44,988 bases of DNA from Clostridia bacterium (GTDB lineage: Bacteria > Bacillota > Clostridia > TANB77 > CAG-508): NCBI GenBank assembly GCA_017530505.1, contig JAFXMI010000029.1:1-44988 (forward strand), in the 5' to 3' direction. Shown here one piece after another: positions 17,499 through 25,557 of the stretch. Position 1 is the stretch's first letter; each line of letters opens with the position of its first letter. The notes beneath the pieces were generated by a model. It worked only from the letters and a program-made list of their open reading frames with translations, had not been told where the DNA came from and did not search any database. Position numbers and translations under genes: made by a program.

Positions 17499-17615
17499 AT
17501 GAAAACTCTGATCAGAGTTTTTCAACTTGTTTTCCTCGCTTGGGCGATTTGCCAAATCGCCCATGGAGCCGCGTATGCGGCTCTAAACGAGGGGATTTCG
17601 CCTTTCAGAAGGTGA
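17499..17615 (+). CDS. 38-residue hydrophobic peptide in a GC-rich structured transcript
   Basis: The ATG at 17499 lies 6-9 nt after a very strong site (AAAGGAGGGGGG, 17481-17492). The 38-residue product begins MKTLIRVFQLVF, has one hydrophobic stretch to about residue 29 and ends SPFRR, so it would be a small membrane peptide. Nearly its whole coding sequence is made of inverted repeats, and GC content is far above that of its neighbours. It has its own promoter and terminator. Size, hydrophobicity and structured message resemble type I toxins, but no antisense RNA was identified and codon usage is dictated by the palindromes. An alternative is that the frame is incidental and the RNA is the product. 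Confidence 0.5.
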   Translation: MKTLIRVFQLVFLAWAICQIAHGAAYAALNEGISPFRR

Positions 17616-17709
17616 GACGTCCCCACCGCCCTCCCGCCCCGGAAAAGTTTTTGGATTTTGCCGAGGGCGGGCAAGAGGAGTTTGTTCCGGTCAGCTCCTC
17701 TTGTTTTTT
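17502..17709 (+). ncRNA. Hairpin-dense GC-rich RNA element
   Basis: Hairpins follow one another: the exact 20-bp palindrome AAAACTCTGATCAGAGTTTT (17502-17521), a 10-bp stem with 3-nt loop at 17541-17563, and GAGCCGC/GCGGCTC with loop GTAT (17566-17583). The last two are enclosed by CCTCG/CGAGG (17534-17538, 17588-17592). Next come CCTT/AAGG (17601-17612), CCGCCCTC/GAGGGCGG (17626-17633, 17663-17670) and a terminator hairpin. In 17521-17700, 103 of 180 bases are G or C (57%), in a genome that is otherwise about 25-30% GC. CCCTCC at 17629-17634 could also pair with GGAGGG in the ribosome binding site (17484-17489). Family unknown. Confidence 0.6.
17673..17709 (+). terminator. Intrinsic terminator of the GC-rich unit
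   Basis: AAGAGGAG (17673-17680) pairs perfectly with CTCCTCTT (17695-17702), followed by GTTTTTT. This is a classic rho-independent terminator and bounds the transcript at roughly 240 nt. Confidence 0.85.
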
Positions 17710-17742
17710 AAATTAAATAGCGAACAAATTTTTGAAAAAAGA

Positions 17743-17771
17743 TTGACCTTTTTTTATTTTTATGATAAAAT
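17743..17771 (+). promoter_or_regulatory. Sigma-A promoter of the YhaO/YhaN-like operon
   Basis: TTGACC at 17743-17748 and TAAAAT at 17766-17771, spacer 17 bp. Because the -10 box lies at 17766, the upstream in-frame ATG at 17762 cannot be the start of the next gene. Confidence 0.7.
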
Positions 17772-17800
17772 TTAAAAAACAAAGTGGAGGAAATAGGTAT

Positions 17801-18880
17801 ATGAAATTTGTACATATAGCTGATATGCATTTTGATGCTCCTTTTTCTAGTTTAAATATGAAAGGCGATTTAGGAGATATTAGAAGGATTGAACAGAGGA
17901 AAATATTAAAAAAAATAATAGAATATATAAAACAGAATAATATAGATTATTTATTTATTAGTGGTGATTTTTATGAACATAGTTATATAAAAAAATCTAC
18001 AATAGATTATATAAATAGTTGTTTTAGAGAAATTCCAAATACTAATATTTTAATTTCTCCTGGAAACCACGATCCATATATTTTAGGTTCTTATTATGAA
18101 ACTTATAGTTTTCCCAAAAATGTATATATATTTAAAGGAAATATAGAAAAAAAGGAATTTGAAGATGTTAATATATATGGTATGGCTTTTACTTCTTTTT
18201 ATATGGATGGTATTAATCTTGAATCTATAGAAAAATTGGATAATAGCAAACCAAATATATTTATAGTTCACTGTGATTTAAATGGCTCAAAAGACGAAAA
18301 TGGTTTTACTTATAATAATATAAGTAAAACCAAATTAGAGTCATTAAAATTTGATTATGTTGCAATGGGACATATACATGAAACTAATTATTTTGTAAAA
18401 AATAATAATTATATTATTTATCCAGGTTCTCCTATTTCAATGGGGTTTGATGAATTAGGTTCTCATGGAATGATAGTCGGAGAAATAACTAAAAACAAAA
18501 AAGTTAAAATAGAATTTGTTAATTTAGATGACAGACAATTTGTTGAAGAAGAATTAGATGTAGAAAGTTATTATTCGGAAGCAGATTTAGTTATAGCAAT
18601 TCAAAGTTTAAATTTAAATGAAAATTATTTTTATAAAATAATTTTGAAAGGGAAAAGGAACTTTGAAATTAATCCTAGGAAAATTTTAAAATTAGTAAAT
18701 AAAGAAAATATATTAAAGGTAAAAGATTGTACAAAATTAAACTATAATATTGTAGAATTAGCTAGAGAAAATAATTTAAGAGGTTTTTTTATAAGAGAAG
18801 CTCTTAAAAAATTAAATATGGGAGAAGCTACAAAGGAAGAAATAGATAAAGTTATTGAGATAGTTTTAGATGTACTTTAA
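17801..18880 (+). CDS. SbcD/YhaO-like metallophosphoesterase (DNA repair exonuclease)
   Basis: The 359-residue protein has the calcineurin-like phosphoesterase metal motifs: D8-x-H10 (HIADMHFDAPF), SGDFYE near residue 50, GNHD near 89, HCDLNG, and GHIHETNY. Such Mre11-like nucleases act with an SMC-like ATPase, here the next gene, on DNA ends. Relatives are B. subtilis YhaO and SbcD. The start is ATG 17801, because GTGGAGG lies 11-17 nt upstream and the longer frame begins inside the promoter. The gap to the ATPase gene is 60 bp. Assignment to the Mre11/SbcD fold is firm, the biological role in this species is inferred. Confidence 0.88.
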   Translation: MKFVHIADMHFDAPFSSLNMKGDLGDIRRIEQRKILKKIIEYIKQNNIDYLFISGDFYEHSYIKKSTIDYINSCFREIPNTNILISPGNHDPYILGSYYETYSFPKNVYIFKGNIEKKEFEDVNIYGMAFTSFYMDGINLESIEKLDNSKPNIFIVHCDLNGSKDENGFTYNNISKTKLESLKFDYVAMGHIHETNYFVKNNNYIIYPGSPISMGFDELGSHGMIVGEITKNKKVKIEFVNLDDRQFVEEELDVESYYSEADLVIAIQSLNLNENYFYKIILKGKRNFEINPRKILKLVNKENILKVKDCTKLNYNIVELARENNLRGFFIREALKKLNMGEATKEEIDKVIEIVLDVL

Positions 18881-18940
18881 AATAAATATAAAAATATTTT
18901 TATATTTAATATAGAGATTTGAAGGGAAGTATAATTTAAG

Positions 18941-20836
18941 ATGAAAATTCAGCATTTAAGAGTAAATGGTTTTGGAAAATTAAATGATAAAGAAATAAAT
19001 TTTAATGATGGAATAAATATTATTTATGGTGAAAATGAAACTGGAAAATCAACTTTACTTAAGTTTATTTCAGCAATGTTTTATGGAACTTCAAAAAATA
19101 AAAATGGAAAAAATATTCCAGATTTTGAAAAATATAAACCATGGAAAACAGAAGAGTATTCTGGTACACTTAATTATAAGCTAGATAATGGAGAGGAATT
19201 TTCAATTTATAGAGAATTTAAAAGAAAGAATCCAATTATATACAATAATTATAAAGAAGATATTACTAAGAGTTTTAAAGAAGTGCGTAGTGGAATAGAT
19301 TTTCTAAATGAACAAATTGGATTGGATGAAGATACATATTTTAGTACGGCAATTACAGAACAAGCTGAAGTAATATTACCTTTAAATAAGCAAAATAGTC
19401 TAGTTCAAAAAATTAGCAATAAAGTTTTGTCAGGTGATGATAATATTTCTTATACAAAATCAATGCAACAAATTTCTAAATTGCAAAATGAAAATGTTGG
19501 AACAGATAGAACATCTTTAAGACCATTAAATATTGTTAATAATAAAATTCAAAAACTCCTTTCTAGGAAAGTGGAGTTAGAAAAATTAAAAGAAGATAAT
19601 GAAAAAAATATAGATGGACAAAAATTAGAGTATATTTTAAAGGACGATGAAAATAAGCTTTCTTTTATAAAAAAAGTTAAAGAATTCTACGAGAATAACA
19701 GACTAAAATTAGCAGAAATTAATTTTAATAAAAATAATATAGTTGAAGATGATGAAAGAATAAAAGAATTAATTAATGAGCTTGAAAAAATAGAAGAGTA
19801 TAAAGATTATAAAGATTATAATAATAAAAATTCATATATCCGTATAACAATAGTTTTAATAATATTTTTGCTATTAGCAGTTTCAATTTTTTTAATAAGA
19901 TACAATAATGCTATACATATTCTTTTATTAATTTGCTTTATTCCTTTAATTATAGCTTTATTAATAATGGTAAAAAATAAAAGCTTTAAAAATAAAATAA
20001 AAAAAGAATTTTTAAGTAAGAAAGACAAGCTAAAATTTGAATTAGATAATTTAAAAGAGAAAAAAAGAAATAAAGAAACTATGCTTGATAAAAAAAATGA
20101 AAAACTAGAATTTGAAATGGACAAAGAAAAGGATAGTATAATAAATGAATATATTAAAAGTTTAGATATTAATTATATTGATGAAATATTAAATAAAACT
20201 TATGAAAATATTTTACATCAAATTGAGAGCTTGGAAAAAAGAATTTCAGATACAAAAATAAAAATAAAAGAAGTTGAAATAAATAAGCAATGGTATTATT
20301 CTAAAATTGAAGAATTATCTAGAATTGAAGAAGAATTTAATTCTGTTTTAGAAGAAAAAGAAGAATTACTTTTTTTGAATAAATCATATAATATAGCAAA
20401 AGAGTGTTTAGAAAAAGCATATCAAGAAACAAAAAAAATGATTAGTCCAAAATTTACAGAAAAATTAAGTAAAACAGTTTCAAAAATATCTAATGGAAAA
20501 TATAGTTCAGTTTTTTTTAATGATGAAGAAGGAATAATGGTAAAGCTTGAGAATGGAAATTATGTACCAATAGAAAGATTAAGTATTGGAACAATAGATC
20601 AAATGTATTTATCTTTAAGATTAAGCGCGTTTGATGAAATTTCATCTGAAAAAATTCCAATTATACTAGATGAAACTTTTGTATTTTTTGATAATATTAG
20701 ACTACAAAATATTTTAAAATATTTAATAGAAAATTATAAAGATAATCAAATCTTTATTTTATCATGTTCAAATAGGGAGAAAGAATTATTAGACAAATTA
20801 AATATAGAATATAATCTTATAAACCTTGAAAAATAG
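18941..20836 (+). CDS. SbcC/YhaN-like AAA ATPase with internal membrane segments
   Basis: The 631-residue protein has an SMC/Rad50-type split ATPase. The N-terminus is MKIQHLRVNGFGKLNDKEI with Walker A GENETGKST (residues 31-39). The C-terminus has the signature RLSIGTIDQMYLSLRLSAFD and the Walker B box IPIILDETFVFFD. The middle is charged coiled coil. Two hydrophobic segments at about residues 303-322 and 325-345 interrupt the coiled coil, so the ATPase is probably tethered to the membrane, as reported for some YhaN relatives. It is much shorter than SbcC (about 1000 residues) and lacks the Rad50 zinc hook CxxC. It follows the YhaO-like nuclease and presumably forms a complex with it. Confidence 0.85.
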   Translation: MKIQHLRVNGFGKLNDKEINFNDGINIIYGENETGKSTLLKFISAMFYGTSKNKNGKNIPDFEKYKPWKTEEYSGTLNYKLDNGEEFSIYREFKRKNPIIYNNYKEDITKSFKEVRSGIDFLNEQIGLDEDTYFSTAITEQAEVILPLNKQNSLVQKISNKVLSGDDNISYTKSMQQISKLQNENVGTDRTSLRPLNIVNNKIQKLLSRKVELEKLKEDNEKNIDGQKLEYILKDDENKLSFIKKVKEFYENNRLKLAEINFNKNNIVEDDERIKELINELEKIEEYKDYKDYNNKNSYIRITIVLIIFLLLAVSIFLIRYNNAIHILLLICFIPLIIALLIMVKNKSFKNKIKKEFLSKKDKLKFELDNLKEKKRNKETMLDKKNEKLEFEMDKEKDSIINEYIKSLDINYIDEILNKTYENILHQIESLEKRISDTKIKIKEVEINKQWYYSKIEELSRIEEEFNSVLEEKEELLFLNKSYNIAKECLEKAYQETKKMISPKFTEKLSKTVSKISNGKYSSVFFNDEEGIMVKLENGNYVPIERLSIGTIDQMYLSLRLSAFDEISSEKIPIILDETFVFFDNIRLQNILKYLIENYKDNQIFILSCSNREKELLDKLNIEYNLINLEK

Positions 20837-20854
20837 GTATTAATGTTTTATAAT
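20826..20854 (+). promoter_or_regulatory. Sigma-A promoter of prfA
   Basis: TTGAAA at 20826-20831 and TATAAT at 20849-20854 with a 17-bp spacer, starting inside the last codons of the YhaN-like gene. A hairpin (GAAAAGTA/TACTTTTC, about 20874-20912) follows in the leader and may attenuate or terminate readthrough. Confidence 0.65.
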
Positions 20855-20957
20855 ATAAAAGCTAGTTATTTTAGAAAAGTAATACTTTACTATTGTAAAA
20901 TAAGTACTTTTCATAAAATGGTTAAAACAACTTTAATTTATTAAAAGAGAGGTTTTT

Positions 20958-22016
20958 ATGTTTCAAAGATTAGAAGACGTTGAAAAAAGATATGAAGAGT
21001 TAAATTCATTAATTGCAGACCCAGATGTTATATCAAGACAAAATGAATGGAAAAAATTAATGAAGGAACATAGCGATATTGAAGATATTGTTATTAAGTA
21101 TAGAGAATATAAAACTGTTGAAAAAAATATGATGGAAGCAAAAGAAATGCTTAGTGATCCTGAGATGAAGGAACTTGCTGAAATAGAATATGAGGAATCA
21201 AAGGAAAAGCTTCCAAAACTAGAAGAAGAACTTAAAATATTATTAATTCCAAAAGATCCTAATGATGATAATAATGTTATTTGTGAAATCAGGGCAGGAG
21301 CCGGAGGTGAAGAAGCAGCTTTATTTGCCGGAACCTTATTTAGAATGTATTCAATGTATGCTGAAAGGAAACATTTCAAAATTGAAGTAATAAACGAAAA
21401 TGCAACAGAGCTTGGCGGATATAAAGAAATTTCCTTTATGATAACTGGAAAAGGCGCTTATAGTAGGTTTAAATTTGAAAGTGGAGTACATAGAGTACAA
21501 AGAGTTCCTGATACAGAAAGCAGTGGTAGAATACATACATCTACTGCAACAGTTGCTGTACTTCCAGAAATTGAAGAAGTGGAAATAGATATAAATCCAG
21601 CTGATATTAGAATGGAAGTTTTTAGAGCTTCAGGCGCTGGAGGGCAACATGTAAATAAAACTTCTTCTGCTGTTAGATTAATACATGAGCCAACTGGAAT
21701 TGTTGCTGAGTGTCAAACTGAAAGATCTCAAGTTCAAAATAGAGAATATGCAATGAGATTACTTCGTTCTAGATTATATGAAATTGAAAAACAAAAACAA
21801 GATAATGCTGTTGCAAGTGAAAGAAGAAGCCAAGTAGGTTCTGGAGATAGAAGTGAAAAAATTAGAACATATAATTATCCACAAGGCAGAATTACTGATC
21901 ATAGAATTGGATTAAGTATATTTCAATTTGAAGATTTTTTAAATGGAAATTTAGACGAAATGATAGATAACTTAATTGCAACAGATAGAGCAGAAAAATT
22001 AAGAGGAAATGAATAA
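20958..22016 (+). CDS. prfA: Peptide chain release factor 1
   Basis: RF1 recognises UAA and UAG stop codons and releases the nascent chain. The 352-residue protein has the N-terminal helical domain, [15 protein letters not shown], the catalytic GGQ in [17 protein letters not shown] (near residue 230) and the conserved [25 protein letters not shown]. The codon-recognition region contains [17 protein letters not shown], the RF1-type sequence rather than the SPF motif of RF2. Length is typical. The start follows AGAGAGG. The methyltransferase gene prmC, often adjacent, is not here. A strong hairpin follows the gene. Confidence 0.96.
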   Translation: MFQRLEDVEKRYEELNSLIADPDVISRQNEWKKLMKEHSDIEDIVIKYREYKTVEKNMMEAKEMLSDPEMKELAEIEYEESKEKLPKLEEELKILLIPKDPNDDNNVICEIRAGAGGEEAALFAGTLFRMYSMYAERKHFKIEVINENATELGGYKEISFMITGKGAYSRFKFESGVHRVQRVPDTESSGRIHTSTATVAVLPEIEEVEIDINPADIRMEVFRASGAGGQHVNKTSSAVRLIHEPTGIVAECQTERSQVQNREYAMRLLRSRLYEIEKQKQDNAVASERRSQVGSGDRSEKIRTYNYPQGRITDHRIGLSIFQFEDFLNGNLDEMIDNLIATDRAEKLRGNE

Positions 22017-22030
22017 TAATATAGTATATA

Positions 22031-22073
22031 ATTAAAAATTAGCAGTCTTGTATTGACACTGCTAATTTTTAAT
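22031..22073 (+). terminator. prfA terminator hairpin (16-bp perfect stem)
   Basis: ATTAAAAATTAGCAGT at 22031-22046 is exactly complementary to 22058-22073, with an 11-nt loop. The 3' arm includes T5. It also contains the -35 region of the clpB promoter, so the same DNA could serve as an operator. Confidence 0.7.
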
Positions 22074-22081
22074 GTTATAAT
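22053..22081 (+). promoter_or_regulatory. Perfect sigma-A promoter of clpB inside the terminator
   Basis: TTGACA at 22053-22058 lies in the loop and arm of the prfA hairpin, and TATAAT at 22076-22081 follows after 17 bp. No CIRCE or CtsR repeat is visible around it, although clpB is normally a heat-shock gene. The leader would be about 90 nt. Confidence 0.75.
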
Positions 22082-22179
22082 AGCTATGTAAATGGATTTT
22101 ATGTTGGCACAGTCTTTAACAAGAATGTGCTTTTAACTTAAGAAAGGATATATTTTAGTTAGTAAGGAGAGTGATTTTT

Positions 22180-24777
22180 ATGAATTTTCAAAAATTTACA
22201 CAAAAATCTATTGATGCAATTAGTTCAGCTCAAAATATAGCACAAGAAAACAGAAATCCTGAAGTTAATCAAGAGCATCTACTTTTAGCATTAGTAAATC
22301 AAGATGAAAGTCTGATAAAAGAGCTTTTTAAAGGAATTCAAATTAATGTAGATTCGTTTGAAAATGATTTAAGAGTAAGATTAGGAAATCTACCTAAAAT
22401 TACAGGAAGTTCTAATTTGGGTGGAAATGTTTATGTTTCTCAAGAAGTTAATCAAACTTTGATTTCTAGCGAAGAAATTGCAAAGAAAATGAAAGATGAA
22501 TATGTTTCTGTTGAGCATATTATGATAGCCTTATTTGATAATTTAAAGAGAGAGTTAAAAGATCTTTTCAAAAAATATGGATTAGAAAAAAACAAGTTTT
22601 TAAAAGCTTTATTGTCTGTTCGCGGAAATACTAGAGTTACTTCTGATAATCCAGAAGGAACTTATAATGTTCTAAAAAAATATGGACAAGATTTAGTTGC
22701 ATTAGCAAAGGAACAAAAATTAGACCCAGTTATTGGAAGAGATAATGAGATAAGAAATGTAATTAGGATATTATCTAGAAAAACAAAAAATAATCCATGT
22801 TTAATTGGAGAACCTGGAGTTGGAAAGACAGCAATTGCTGAAGGTTTAGCATTAAGAATTGTAAGAGGTGATGTTCCAGAGGGTTTAAAAGATAGTACAA
22901 TTTTTTCATTAGATATGGGTTCATTAGTTGCTGGTGCAAAATATAGAGGTGAGTTTGAAGAAAGACTAAAAGCAGTTCTTCAAGAAATAAAAAAAAGTGA
23001 CGGAAAAATTATTTTGTTTATTGACGAAATTCATACAATTGTTGGAGCGGGGAAAACAGATGGTGCTATGGATGCTGGAAACTTGTTAAAACCAATGCTT
23101 GCAAGAGGAGAACTTCATTGTATTGGGGCTACAACATTAAATGAATATAGACAATATATTGAAAAAGATCAAGCCTTAGAAAGACGTTTTCAACCTGTTA
23201 TTGTTGATGAACCAACCGTTGAAGATACAATTTCTATTTTGAGAGGCTTAAAAGAAAGATACGAAGTATTTCATGGTGTAAAAATTTCTGATAATAGCCT
23301 AATAGCTGCTGCGACACTATCACATAGATATATTTCAGACAGGTTTTTGCCAGATAAAGCAATAGATTTAGTAGATGAAGCATGTAGCTTAATAAAAACA
23401 GAAATGAAATCTATGCCAACAGAACTTGATGAAGTTTCTCGTAAAATTATGCAATTAGAAATAGAAGAAACAGCGCTTTCTAAAGAAACTGATGAAATTT
23501 CTAAAAAGCGTTTAGAAGATATTAAAGAAGAAAAAAAAGAATTAAAAGTTAAGTTTGATTCAATGAAGGCAAAATGGGAAAATGAAAAAGAGGCAATTAG
23601 TAAAGTTTCTAAACTTCGTGAAGAAATAGAAAAAGTAAACTCTCAAATTGAACAGGCAGAACGAAATTATGAATTAAACAAAGCGGCTGAATTAAAATAT
23701 GGAAAACTTCCTGAACTACAAAAAGAATTGGAAAGAGAAGAAGAAGAATCTGAAAAGAAAAAAGAAAGTGGACTTTTAAGAAATAAAGTTACAGAAGATG
23801 AAATAGCAAAAATTATATCAAGATGGACAGGAATACCAGTTACAAAACTAATGGAAGGAGAACGTGAGAAAATATTAAACTTAAAAGCAATTCTTCATAA
23901 AAGAGTAATTGGACAAGATGAAGCTGTTTTAGATGTATCAGAAGCAATAATGCGTTCAAGAGCAGGAATTAGTGATCCCAAAAAACCAATAGGTTCATTT
24001 TTATTCTTAGGACCAACTGGTGTTGGAAAAACAGAACTTGCAAAATCACTTGCAGAAGCATTATTTGATGACGAACATAATATGATAAGAATAGACATGT
24101 CTGAATATATGGAAAAGTATTCTGTTTCAAGATTAATTGGTGCACCTCCTGGTTATGTTGGATACGAAGAAGGAGGACAATTAACAGAAGCAGTGCGTAG
24201 GAAACCATATTCAGTAGTATTATTTGACGAAATTGAAAAAGCACATCCAGATGTATTTAATATTTTATTACAGGTTTTAGATGATGGACGAATTACAGAT
24301 TCTCAGGGAAGAACAGTAGATTTTAAGAATACCATAATTATTTTAACATCAAATTTAGGGTCAAGTATAATATTAGAAGGAATTACAAAAGAAGGTGAAA
24401 TTTCTGAAGAAGCTAAATCAAAGGTAAATGAATTATTAAAGAGAAGTTTTAGACCTGAATTTTTGAATCGTTTAGATGAAATTGTATTTTATAAACCACT
24501 TCAAAAAGATCAAATTTCTATGATTTTAGATTTGCTTATAAAAGATCTTGAAAAGAGAATTGAAACTAAAGAAATAAGTTTAGAGTTAACTGAAAAAGCA
24601 AAAAAATATTTAATTAATAATGGCTATGATGAAATTTATGGAGCAAGACCATTAAAAAGATTTGTAACTAAAAAATTAGAGACATTGATTGCTGAGAATA
24701 TTTTAAATGGAAGTATCAAACCTAATAGTAATATAATAGTTGATTCTAATAATGAAAAACTTTTTATAAAAATTTAA
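22180..24777 (+). CDS. clpB: ATP-dependent disaggregase ClpB
   Basis: ClpB works with DnaK to pull apart protein aggregates. From ATG 22180 the protein has 865 residues. It carries the Clp N-domain with two repeats, AAA-1 with Walker A GEPGVGKTAIAEG and the box IILFIDEIHTIVGAG, a coiled-coil middle domain (about residues 400-520, rich in Glu/Lys) and AAA-2 with GPTGVGKTELAKSLAEALF and VVLFDEIEKAHPDVFN. The long middle domain separates it from ClpC and ClpA. An upstream GTG at 22171 is only 1 nt from AAGGAG (22164-22169), so ATG 22180, 10 nt away, is preferred. It is monocistronic or cotranscribed with the next small membrane protein gene. Confidence 0.95.
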   Translation: MNFQKFTQKSIDAISSAQNIAQENRNPEVNQEHLLLALVNQDESLIKELFKGIQINVDSFENDLRVRLGNLPKITGSSNLGGNVYVSQEVNQTLISSEEIAKKMKDEYVSVEHIMIALFDNLKRELKDLFKKYGLEKNKFLKALLSVRGNTRVTSDNPEGTYNVLKKYGQDLVALAKEQKLDPVIGRDNEIRNVIRILSRKTKNNPCLIGEPGVGKTAIAEGLALRIVRGDVPEGLKDSTIFSLDMGSLVAGAKYRGEFEERLKAVLQEIKKSDGKIILFIDEIHTIVGAGKTDGAMDAGNLLKPMLARGELHCIGATTLNEYRQYIEKDQALERRFQPVIVDEPTVEDTISILRGLKERYEVFHGVKISDNSLIAAATLSHRYISDRFLPDKAIDLVDEACSLIKTEMKSMPTELDEVSRKIMQLEIEETALSKETDEISKKRLEDIKEEKKELKVKFDSMKAKWENEKEAISKVSKLREEIEKVNSQIEQAERNYELNKAAELKYGKLPELQKELEREEEESEKKKESGLLRNKVTEDEIAKIISRWTGIPVTKLMEGEREKILNLKAILHKRVIGQDEAVLDVSEAIMRSRAGISDPKKPIGSFLFLGPTGVGKTELAKSLAEALFDDEHNMIRIDMSEYMEKYSVSRLIGAPPGYVGYEEGGQLTEAVRRKPYSVVLFDEIEKAHPDVFNILLQVLDDGRITDSQGRTVDFKNTIIILTSNLGSSIILEGITKEGEISEEAKSKVNELLKRSFRPEFLNRLDEIVFYKPLQKDQISMILDLLIKDLEKRIETKEISLELTEKAKKYLINNGYDEIYGARPLKRFVTKKLETLIAENILNGSIKPNSNIIVDSNNEKLFIKI

Positions 24778-24841
24778 AATTACCTTGCCTAAAAAAATTG
24801 TATATGATATTATTTTAATATACTAAGGAGGAAGGTCTTTT

Positions 24842-25435
24842 ATGAGTGATGGAAAAAGAGTTCAAAGAAAAGAAATAACTGCTAAAACAACTGTTAAAGC
24901 AGTTATTACTGGATATATTGCTTATGGAATATTATTTGGATTTATTGTATTTATGTTAGGGTTATTTATTGTTTGGATATCTAAACAATTACCAAATATT
25001 AATTATAGAACTTTATCTTTTTTACTACCATTACTTGGCATATTTATATTATATTTTACTCTTCATTTTGTATGTAAGTTAAGTATTTATGATGTATTTA
25101 TTAAGTGCAAAACGGATAAGGATGGTTTAGAAAAAATTCTTACAAGATTGAATTTATTTTTGATAATATGTGTTGCTATTTCAGTTATTTCGGTTGTTTT
25201 AATTTTAACAATAAGTTTTAATAATCAAAAATCTTCAATTATTTATGCATCAACTCAATACAGTACTATTCACTCTAAAGAATTTACAAAAATATTAACA
25301 AATAAAATGTTTCAAAACTACCAGGAACAAAAACAAAATACTATTATTTCTACTATTATTTTAGAAATGGGATTAACAATTTCTCTTTTTTCTCTAATAC
25401 CTTACCAAAAGAAAATGATAGAAAAATATAATTAG
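24842..25435 (+). CDS. Four-helix membrane protein of unknown function
   Basis: The 197-residue protein has four strong hydrophobic segments (about residues 25-47, 59-79, 108-127 and 166-185) and a basic N-terminal tail (KRVQRKEITAKT). No catalytic motif is seen and I do not recognise the family. It starts after AAGGAGGAAGG and ends in a strong terminator. Being 64 bp after clpB with no clear promoter of its own, it may be cotranscribed, but a functional link is not implied. Confidence 0.75.
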   Translation: MSDGKRVQRKEITAKTTVKAVITGYIAYGILFGFIVFMLGLFIVWISKQLPNINYRTLSFLLPLLGIFILYFTLHFVCKLSIYDVFIKCKTDKDGLEKILTRLNLFLIICVAISVISVVLILTISFNNQKSSIIYASTQYSTIHSKEFTKILTNKMFQNYQEQKQNTIISTIILEMGLTISLFSLIPYQKKMIEKYN

Positions 25436-25446
25436 TTTAATAAAAT

Positions 25447-25478
25447 CCTACAGTTTTAAAACTGTAGGAAGTTTTTTT
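25447..25478 (+). terminator. Intrinsic terminator
   Basis: The 22-nt perfect palindrome at 25447-25468 (CCTACAG.../...CTGTAGG) is followed by AAG and a T7 run. It closes the clpB region transcript. Confidence 0.85.
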
Positions 25479-25557
25479 CTATAATAGCGAATTTTACTAT
25501 TATAGTAAATGAATGTTTAAAAAATACAAAAATTAAAATAAAATATGAGGAATTAAA

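Noticed and set aside
17382-17615. A 77-residue frame beginning at 17382
   Set aside because: It has no ribosome binding site at its start and spans the promoter at 17434-17462; the 38-residue frame from 17499 with a strong site is preferred.
17477-17716. A 79-residue frame overlapping the GC-rich element in another frame
   Set aside because: It starts inside the ribosome binding site region and runs through the terminator hairpin; the peptide is Pro/Arg-rich as expected from GC-rich noise.
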